Of a DNA stretch of 19,748 nucleotides, positions 14,169 to 19,748 are shown in pieces. Every line of letters starts with the position of its first letter. Position 1 is the stretch's first letter. Source of the stretch: CAZJBP01 sp964544115 (GTDB lineage Bacteria > Verrucomicrobiota > Kiritimatiellia > UBA8416 > JADHWI01); assembly GCA_964544115.1 (NCBI GenBank), contig CAZJBP010000065.1:1-19748 (forward strand), read 5' to 3'. The notes below the pieces were generated by a model that was not told where the DNA came from, did no database searches, and saw only the letters and a program-made list of their open reading frames with translations. Both the position numbers and the translations under genes were made by a program.

Positions 14169-15659
14169 ATGGCTACGAGCGCTTCCCGGGCTACCCCGCC
14201 GGCGCGGGACTCCTTCCCGCTTGCCGCCCGCTACGCGGCGCGCATCGCCCCGCCCGCGTCCCCGGCGCGGCTGCGCGAGGGCTCCGTTGAAGCCGCCGGC
14301 TTCGCCTACTCCGAGCGGCACCTGCAATGCGTCTGGTTTGACGAGCGCTGGCGTCCCGCACTGACGACGCTGGAGGGCGAGCCGTTAACCGTGCTTTCGC
14401 CGGGCCGATGGAACCTCGAAGCCGGCCCCGACTTCCTCGGGGCCACCCTCGAGGTAGGGCGCGATCGTCGCCGCATCGCCGGCGACGTCGAGGTGCACGT
14501 TCATCCTTCCGACTGGCTGCAGCATGGCCACGGGTCAGACGCGCGCTACGGCGCCGTCGTCGCCCACGTTACGTATTTCGGCGGCAATGCCCCCCTCCCG
14601 GGTCTGCCGCCGGGCAGCGTCCGCGTTGCCCTGCGCGAAGCGCTGCGCGCAGCGCCCTCCTTCTCCTTCGACCTGATTGACGTGACAGCCTACCCGTTCG
14701 CCGCCCTGCCCGCGCACGGTACGCCCTGCGCCCGGCGACTGGCGGCCTTGTCGCGCGAGTCCCGCGAGGCGCTCCTGGTCTCTGCGGCCCACGAACGGTG
14801 GAAGCAGAAGGCGGCACGCATGGCGGGTCGTATCGCGGAAGTCGGCCCTGGCCAGACGCTGTACGAGGAGGTGCTGACCGCGCTCGGCTACAAACACAAC
14901 CGCGCCGCCTTTCTCACTCTCGCACGGCGCGCGCCGGTCGCAAGCCTCGCCCAGGAGGCCGGGGGCGACCCCTTCAGAGCCTGCGCGGCCTTGCTGGGCG
15001 CCGCCGGACTCCTCCCGCCTGACCTGCCGCGCGACGCAGATGCGCAGACCCGCGAGGGCGTGCGGGCGATGTGGGACGTGTGGTGGAGACTCCCTTCCCC
15101 CTGGCGTGAGCGTTCTCAACCGGCCATCGCGTGGCGGACGGCGGGACTGCGCCCCCATAACCACCCCCGGCGCCGGCTGGCGGCAGCCGCCGCGCTCTTC
15201 GCGGATGCGCCCGCCCTGCTGGACCGGATCATGGCGCTGCCGACGTCCGGCGCTTCATGGTTTGCCGAGGCCGCGGCCGCGTTCGATCGCGACGCCGCCC
15301 TGCCCGACTGGACCCGGCGGCTGTCCCTGGGCAGCCCCCCTTCCGCCGCCCCGGCCGCCCTCGCGGGCCCGGGACGGTTCGCCTCCATCGCCGCCAACGT
15401 GCTGGTGCCCTTTCTGGCCGCGACCGGGCGCGATGTGAGCGGATTGCTCCCGCATGTGCCAGCCGGCGACGACAACGCCGTCATCCGCGAGACCGCGCTG
15501 CTCTTGTTCGGACGGGACCACAACGCGGCCCTGTTCCGACGCGGCCCCCTGCAGCAGGGGCTGATCCAGATCTTCCACGACCACTGCCTCAACCGCCGCC
15601 CTGGCTGCGAGGAGTGCCGTCTCGCGCAGACGCTGTCCGATGCCCCGCCCGGCGCCTGA
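14169..15659 (+). CDS. DUF2851 family protein
   Basis: This 496-aa protein has no signal peptide or membrane segment. The family core is clear: SERHLQCVWFDERW (residues 48-61), SPGRWNLEAGPDFLGA (77-92), GDVEVHVHPSDWLQHGH (105-121) and a following hydrophobic strand VVAHVTYF (130-137). The C-terminus carries a cysteine cluster, C473-x6-C480-x2-C483 (in HDHCLNRRPGCEECRLAQ), a pattern often used for zinc or iron-sulfur binding. The function of the family is unknown. I chose the ATG at 14169 because GGAAGGGGGA (14151-14160) lies 8 nt upstream; the in-frame ATG at 14160 overlaps that site, and a frame from 14058 begins inside the palindromic repeat. It is divergent from the Gld operon. Its TGA abuts the stop of the convergent exporter gene, leaving no room for a terminator. 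Confidence 0.9.
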   Translation: MATSASRATPPARDSFPLAARYAARIAPPASPARLREGSVEAAGFAYSERHLQCVWFDERWRPALTTLEGEPLTVLSPGRWNLEAGPDFLGATLEVGRDRRRIAGDVEVHVHPSDWLQHGHGSDARYGAVVAHVTYFGGNAPLPGLPPGSVRVALREALRAAPSFSFDLIDVTAYPFAALPAHGTPCARRLAALSRESREALLVSAAHERWKQKAARMAGRIAEVGPGQTLYEEVLTALGYKHNRAAFLTLARRAPVASLAQEAGGDPFRACAALLGAAGLLPPDLPRDADAQTREGVRAMWDVWWRLPSPWRERSQPAIAWRTAGLRPHNHPRRRLAAAAALFADAPALLDRIMALPTSGASWFAEAAAAFDRDAALPDWTRRLSLGSPPSAAPAALAGPGRFASIAANVLVPFLAATGRDVSGLLPHVPAGDDNAVIRETALLLFGRDHNAALFRRGPLQQGLIQIFHDHCLNRRPGCEECRLAQTLSDAPPGA

Positions 15660-16940
15660 TCAGGACGGGCCGGAGGCGTCCGGTTCATCGCCGCTCCCGG
15701 ATAGCCGCCCGAATTCGCGCAGGCCGGGAAAGAGCTTCGCCCACACCCCGACCACCAGCAGGGTGCCGATGCCGCCGCTGATCACGGAGAACACCGGCCC
15801 TAGAAATCGGGCGACGGCGCCGGACTCAAAGCCGCCCAGCTCGTTGGACGATCCGATGAAGATCGAGTTCACGGCCGACACGCGGCCGCGCATCTCGTTC
15901 GGCGTGCGCAGCTGCACGAGCGTATGGCGCACCACGACGCTGACGTTGTCCAGAAACCCCGTCAGGAACAGCATCGCGAGCGAAAGCCAGAAGCTGCGCG
16001 ACACGCCGAACACGATCGTCGCCACGCCGAACCCCGCCACCGCCAGCAGCATGTCCCGCCCTGCCCGCGACAGCGGCGGACGGTGGGTCATGATGACGGC
16101 CATCACGAAGGCGCCCAGCGCGGGAGCCGCGCGCAGCCAGCCCAGCGACTGCTCGGGGCTCATGCCCAGAGGACGCTCGGTCAGGATATCCCGCGCAAAG
16201 ACGGGCAGCAGGTACGTCGCTCCGCCCAGCAGCACGGCGAACAGGTCCAGGGAGATCGCGCCCAGGATCACCTTTTGCCTCCACACGAACCCGATGCCCT
16301 CGGCCAGTTGTCTCAGCATCTGGCCCCGCACGGCCTTCGTTCCCTCCGGCACGCGCAGAGCGCTCAGGAGCACCATGTAGATGAGCGTCGTGGCCGCGCT
16401 GAACAGGTAGGCAGCCGGCAGGTAAAGCGCCACAATCACCCCTCCCAAAGCGGGGCCGATGACGGATGCAATGTGGAACAGCGATGTCCGCCACTTGATG
16501 GCGTTCTCGAGCGTGTCAGCCGGCACCAGCAGGGGCAGGATCGACGTTCCGGCAGGGCCGGCCAGGCGCTGGAACGCGGCGTCGAAAAACAGCAGCGTGT
16601 ACATCGCCGGGATCGAACCGTGGGAGATGCTCAGCGCCCCCAGGGCCAGCGACGTCAGCGTGGTCCCCCCGAGCCCGAGCATCATCAGGCGCCGCCGGTC
16701 GAAGACGTCGGCCAGGTAGCCCGCCGGCAGCGTGAACAGCAGCATCGGGACCGCCTGCGCCAGGCCGACCAGACCCAGCGCCATGGCCGAGTTCGTCCGC
16801 TGATACATCTCCCACCCGATGGCCACGCTCTGTGCCGCCACGCCGATGTTGATAAAGACGCCGCCAAGCATGAGGCGGGCAACGCCCGGAACGCGGAACG
16901 CCTGGTAGGGATCGTGGGCCTGCTGTCGCGTCTCAGCCAT
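15660..16940 (-). CDS. MFS transporter, EntS/MFS_3-type exporter
   Basis: This 426-aa major facilitator protein has about 12 membrane helices. The MFS motif A equivalent in the loop between helices 2 and 3 reads GYLADVFDRRRLMM. The PAGTSILPLLVP segment and the RTPNEMRGRVSAVNSIFIGSSNELGGFESG segment are characteristic of the enterobactin-exporter (EntS, MFS_3) group. The substrate cannot be read from sequence, and no siderophore synthesis genes are visible. The ATG at 16940 has GGAG 6 nt upstream. It lies 40 bp downstream of the epimerase gene on the same strand, so the two are probably co-transcribed. The C-terminus is acidic and Ser/Gly-rich and ends exactly against the DUF2851 stop. Confidence 0.87.
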   Translation of the reverse strand: MAETRQQAHDPYQAFRVPGVARLMLGGVFINIGVAAQSVAIGWEMYQRTNSAMALGLVGLAQAVPMLLFTLPAGYLADVFDRRRLMMLGLGGTTLTSLALGALSISHGSIPAMYTLLFFDAAFQRLAGPAGTSILPLLVPADTLENAIKWRTSLFHIASVIGPALGGVIVALYLPAAYLFSAATTLIYMVLLSALRVPEGTKAVRGQMLRQLAEGIGFVWRQKVILGAISLDLFAVLLGGATYLLPVFARDILTERPLGMSPEQSLGWLRAAPALGAFVMAVIMTHRPPLSRAGRDMLLAVAGFGVATIVFGVSRSFWLSLAMLFLTGFLDNVSVVVRHTLVQLRTPNEMRGRVSAVNSIFIGSSNELGGFESGAVARFLGPVFSVISGGIGTLLVVGVWAKLFPGLREFGRLSGSGDEPDASGPS

Positions 16941-16980
16941 GCAATCTCCGTTTCCCGGCGGACCTCAGCACCGGGAACCT

Positions 16981-17898
16981 TCAGCCCGCCAGCGCCCGCA
17001 GGCCCTCTGAGATCGAGAACAGCGGCTCGTAGCCCAGCATCGAGCGTGCCCGGGAGATATCTGCGAAGGAATCGCGAATGTCGCCCGCGCGGGCGGGTTG
17101 GAATTCCGGCCGGACGTCGCGCCCGAAGAGGCGGGCTATCGCGTCGAGGAGCTGGAGGAGACTCGTTTGCGAGCCCGTGGCCACATTGAACGCCTCGCCG
17201 TGGCCCACGCGCTCGGATCGCATCGCCAGCAGGTTCGCCTGCACCACGTCCTTGACGAAGACAAAGTCCCGCGTCTGCATGCCGTCGCCGAAAATGACCG
17301 GCGTCTTGCCGTTCCGCACCAGATCCATGAACCGCGAGATCACGCCCGAGTACATCGACGACGGGTCCTGGCGCGGCCCGTACACGTTGAAGTAGCGCAG
17401 GCTCACGGTTTCCAGCCCGTACAAGGTGTGGAAGATCCGCATGTAGTACTCGCCCGCGACCTTCGCCAGCGCATACGGCGATTCCGGCTCCGGTTTCATA
17501 TCCTCCCTTTTCGGGAGTTCCGGCGCGTTTCCATAGTTGGCGGCCGAACTGGCCATCACCACGCGCTTCACACCGGCGCGGCGCGCGGCTTGGAGCACGT
17601 TAAGAGTTCCGGTGATGTTGATGTCGTGGTTGTCACCCGGGCGCTCGACCGAATCGAAGACCGACACCAGCGCCGCCTCGTGGAAGACGTAGTCGGCGCC
17701 CACCATGGCCGTAGCCAGCAGCGCCGGATCGCGCACATCGCCCTTCACGAGTTTCACCTCGCCGCCGATGTGGGCGAGGTTGCGCTCGTGACCCGACGAC
17801 AGGTTGTCCACCACCACCACCGAGTGCCCCGCTTCGGACAGCGCCTCGACGATGTGAGATCCGATAAACCCGCACCCGCCTGTGACCACGTACTTCAC
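16981..17898 (-). CDS. NAD-dependent sugar-nucleotide epimerase (WbpP-like UDP-GlcNAc/GalNAc 4-epimerase, extended SDR)
   Basis: This 305-aa extended SDR has the NAD-binding TGGCGFIGS (residues 6-14) with acidic D31 after the second strand. The catalytic triad is S118 (in MASSAANYG), Y142 and K146 (PYALAK), followed by VSLRYFNVYGPRQDP and SFADISRARSMLGYEP. These blocks match the WbpP/UDP-hexose 4-epimerase-like group, which interconverts UDP-GlcNAc and UDP-GalNAc (or the Glc/Gal pair) for surface polysaccharide synthesis. The exact sugar is uncertain. GTG at 17898 is the start: AGGAGG is 5 nt upstream and the first residues are MKYVVTGG. A longer frame from 17955 adds a non-conserved segment and would begin only about 12 nt after the predicted transcription start, without an SD. 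The MFS gene follows after 40 bp. Confidence 0.9.
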   Translation of the reverse strand: MKYVVTGGCGFIGSHIVEALSEAGHSVVVVDNLSSGHERNLAHIGGEVKLVKGDVRDPALLATAMVGADYVFHEAALVSVFDSVERPGDNHDINITGTLNVLQAARRAGVKRVVMASSAANYGNAPELPKREDMKPEPESPYALAKVAGEYYMRIFHTLYGLETVSLRYFNVYGPRQDPSSMYSGVISRFMDLVRNGKTPVIFGDGMQTRDFVFVKDVVQANLLAMRSERVGHGEAFNVATGSQTSLLQLLDAIARLFGRDVRPEFQPARAGDIRDSFADISRARSMLGYEPLFSISEGLRALAG

Positions 17899-17973
17899 AC
17901 GGTCCTCCTGCTGAAACCTGACCCGCGCCTCAGCGCCCGCCGCCGATCCCCTCATCCGCTCACTTGGCTGCGA

Positions 17974-18002
17974 ACTCTACGCTGCCCCGCAGGCGGCGTC
18001 AA
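17974..18002 (-). promoter_or_regulatory. Predicted promoter of the epimerase-MFS unit
   Basis: On the minus strand TTGACG (18002-17997) and TAGAGT (17979-17974) are 17 bp apart. The -35 is identical to that of the Gld operon promoter. The expected start near 17967 gives a leader of about 69 nt. This suggests the epimerase is transcribed separately from the upstream glycyl radical enzyme gene, although no terminator is seen between them (18003-18056). Confidence 0.5.
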
Positions 18003-18056
18003 TCGGCGGCGGAACTGCAGCACATCACCAGCCACCCCCCTTTGTTTCAGGTCGGG

Positions 18057-19748
18057 TTAGCCGAACTCCGCCCGGGCGATAATTTCATCCTGCATACGTG
18101 GACTGAGATCGACAAAGTGGGCGCAAAAGCCGCTGACCCGCACCAGAAGGCCCGCGTGCGCCTCGGGCCGTTTCCGCGCCTCGCACAGCAGGGCGCTGTC
18201 CACAACGTTGATCTGGATCTGCAGCCCGCCGAGGTTGAAGTAGGTCTCTATCAGCGCAATGATCGCGTCGATGCCCTGCCGGGCCCGGGCCAGGGTCGCA
18301 TCGAAGCGCAGGTTCAGCGTCAGTCCGCCCGCGCAGCGGTAATGGTCGAACGACGTCACGTCCTGGATCACCGACGTGGGCGTATGGACCACGGCCTCGC
18401 CGCGCGGCCCGATGCTCGACACCATGGCATCGCCGCGCCGGCGCCCGTCGGGCAGCGCGCCTACCGTATCGGCCCATGCGTCGTAGAGCGTCCACACGAG
18501 CAACCCGGGGCGGAACGGTCCGCCGCGCGGGTTGGTGTACCGCTCGCACTGCTCAAAGAAGGCATGCACCGCCGTCCGCGCAAGATCGGCGGTCTCCGCC
18601 GAGTGGTCGCCGTACCCGGGCTTCATCCGCATCAGCCTGCGGCGCAACGGATCATCGCCCTCAAACCCGTCGTCCAGTCTGCCCACCAGCTCCTCGAGCG
18701 TCATCTCCCCGGTCTCGTAGACCAGTCTTCTCAGGTTGAGCAGTGAATCGACCACGTGCGCGATGCCGATGCCCTGTATCTCGGTGAAGTTGTACCGCGC
18801 TCCGCCCTGGCTCATGTCCATGCCGCGCTCGATGCAGTCGTCGATGATCGCCGAAAGGAAAGGGGCCTGGGCATACTGTCCGGCAAGGCGGTCCGTGGTG
18901 TTGTCGGAACGGGCCATCAACCCGAGAAAGAATGCCAGCTGCCGTTCCCAGGCTTCCAGTAGCTTCTCAAAGGTGTCGAGCGTCGCGGGAGCGCCGGTCG
19001 CCGGACCCAGTCGCCGCCCCGTTTGCGGGTCGATCCCGTCGTGCAGCGCCAGTTCGAAGCACTTGGGCAGGTTGAAGAAATTGCCGACCCAGGGATGACA
19101 GCAGCCCTGCACACCGAGTTCCACGCACCCGCCGGGCACGACGTCCGTGGCGTCCTGCGGGTCGACTCCGGCATTGACCATCGCCTTGATCGCGGCGGGG
19201 TCCCCGTAGATCGCCGGCTGGCCGAATCCCTTCGTGGATAGCTCCACCGCCTGGTGGAAGAACGTGCGGTCGATCTTCGGATGCCAGCGCACAGACAGGC
19301 TGGGCACCAGGCTGCGGAACCCGTTCATCAGTTCCAGGCACACGAATGATAGCTCGTTGACGGCATCGTTGCCGTCGCGGTCGCAGCCGCCGACGGTCAG
19401 GTTCAGCACCTGAAGCCCCGGGAACTCGTTGAGCTTGACCCAAAAGCAGGCCACCAGCTCGCCAAGCGCATCGCTGGCAAGCCCCGCATCGCGGTCCGCC
19501 TTCCAGTAAGGCCACAGGTACTGGTCGAACCGGCCCAGAGCGAACGCACCCGTTCCCTCGCCGTTCTCCACGCATTCTATGAGATAGCCGAACCACGTGA
19601 GTTGCACCGCTTCGTGCAGGGTCCGGGCGGGCTCGTGAGCGACGCGTCGGCAGACCTCCGCAATCAACGCCAGCTCCTCGCGACGGGCCGGCAATTCCTG
19701 GCGGGCGGACGCTTCCCCGGCCAGCCGCGCGTACCGTTCGATGAAGGC
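18057..19748 (-). CDS. Glycyl radical enzyme (pyruvate formate-lyase-like/GRE eliminase family), N-terminus beyond window
   Basis: The frame is open from the right edge of the window to TAA at 18059-18057, giving 563 residues of what is usually an enzyme of about 800 aa. The start is not in the window; a TTG at 19694 is internal. The active-site loop reads GGCVELG (thiyl Cys codon 19125-19127). The GCVE form marks dehydratases, lyases and decarboxylases of the GRE superfamily, not pyruvate formate-lyase itself, which uses Cys-Cys. The glycyl radical loop is VRVSGFCAHF (Gly codon 18129-18131), 24 residues from the end, with Phe where Tyr is usual. Other typical GRE blocks are AFALGRFDQYLWPYW, FFNLPKCFELALHDG and the tail VDLSPRMQDEIIARAEFG. 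A Cys-Cys pair (codons 19098-19103) lies 8 residues past the catalytic Cys. Substrate is unassigned. No radical-SAM activase is in the window; it may lie upstream. The enzyme implies anaerobic growth. Confidence 0.9.
   Translation of the reverse strand, partial: AFIERYARLAGEASARQELPARREELALIAEVCRRVAHEPARTLHEAVQLTWFGYLIECVENGEGTGAFALGRFDQYLWPYWKADRDAGLASDALGELVACFWVKLNEFPGLQVLNLTVGGCDRDGNDAVNELSFVCLELMNGFRSLVPSLSVRWHPKIDRTFFHQAVELSTKGFGQPAIYGDPAAIKAMVNAGVDPQDATDVVPGGCVELGVQGCCHPWVGNFFNLPKCFELALHDGIDPQTGRRLGPATGAPATLDTFEKLLEAWERQLAFFLGLMARSDNTTDRLAGQYAQAPFLSAIIDDCIERGMDMSQGGARYNFTEIQGIGIAHVVDSLLNLRRLVYETGEMTLEELVGRLDDGFEGDDPLRRRLMRMKPGYGDHSAETADLARTAVHAFFEQCERYTNPRGGPFRPGLLVWTLYDAWADTVGALPDGRRRGDAMVSSIGPRGEAVVHTPTSVIQDVTSFDHYRCAGGLTLNLRFDATLARARQGIDAIIALIETYFNLGGLQIQINVVDSALLCEARKRPEAHAGLLVRVSGFCAHFVDLSPRMQDEIIARAEFG

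Noticed and set aside
15924..17189. Long + strand open frame (421 codons) opposite the MFS and epimerase genes
   Set aside because: The product is extremely Gln/Arg/His-rich and complementary to conserved MFS codons; it is a GC-bias artefact.
1..19748. CRISPR arrays, tRNA/rRNA genes, insertion sequences, prophage or defence genes
   Set aside because: I saw no regularly spaced direct repeats, cloverleaf-like segments, transposase, integrase or phage motifs. The one repeat element is non-coding and listed separately.

Overview
This 19.7 kb window is GC-rich bacterial DNA. It has canonical Shine-Dalgarno (SD) sites, several GTG starts and recognisable sigma70-type promoters. The gene mix fits an anaerobic, polysaccharide-using member of the PVC group or a neighbouring phylum (Kiritimatiellota, Lentisphaerota, Verrucomicrobiota or Planctomycetota). 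It includes an oxygen-sensitive glycyl radical enzyme, a GH52 xylosidase-like protein, a bacterial alpha-2-macroglobulin, glycine-rich RRM proteins, and a Gld-type ABC cluster with DUF4340 and AsmA-like proteins. The taxonomic placement is inference only; no rRNA, tRNA or marker tree is available here. A run of exactly 100 N (4563-4662) is an assembly gap, so the order across it depends on scaffolding.

Layout, left to right. (1) 3-1277, +: C-terminal part of an alpha-2-macroglobulin family protein. (2) 1278-4562: two paralogous RRM RNA-binding proteins (1444-1743 on +, 4053-4433 on -) flank a 715-aa GH52-family protein (1826-3973, -). Its acid/base Asp is kept, but the position of the known nucleophile Glu holds Asp. 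Strong hairpin terminators follow both RRM genes, and the one after the second RRM gene sits just upstream of the GH52 ribosome-binding site. (3) 13865-4673, -: a long, tightly packed operon with a good promoter. Its order is ABC ATPase (GldA-like), ABC-2 permease (GldF-like), GldG-like protein, a DUF4340 protein that I read as four tandem modules, an AsmA-like protein, the tRNA-modifying enzyme MiaB and a small polytopic membrane protein. Several junctions are 4-bp stop/start overlaps. (4) 13796-14168: divergent intergenic region holding the operon promoter and a 190-bp composite palindrome that looks like a REP/BIME or MITE-type element. (5) 14169-15659, +: a DUF2851 protein whose stop abuts the stop of a convergent MFS exporter (15660-16940, -). 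The exporter lies downstream of a WbpP-like sugar-nucleotide 4-epimerase (16981-17898, -) with its own predicted promoter. (6) 18057-19748, -: a glycyl radical enzyme missing its N-terminus at the window edge; no activase is visible.

The GldA/F/G-DUF4340-AsmA block is best read as an envelope transport or assembly machine co-transcribed with miaB. The epimerase, GH52 protein and glycyl radical enzyme suggest carbohydrate and anaerobic metabolism, but nothing in the window ties them into one pathway.
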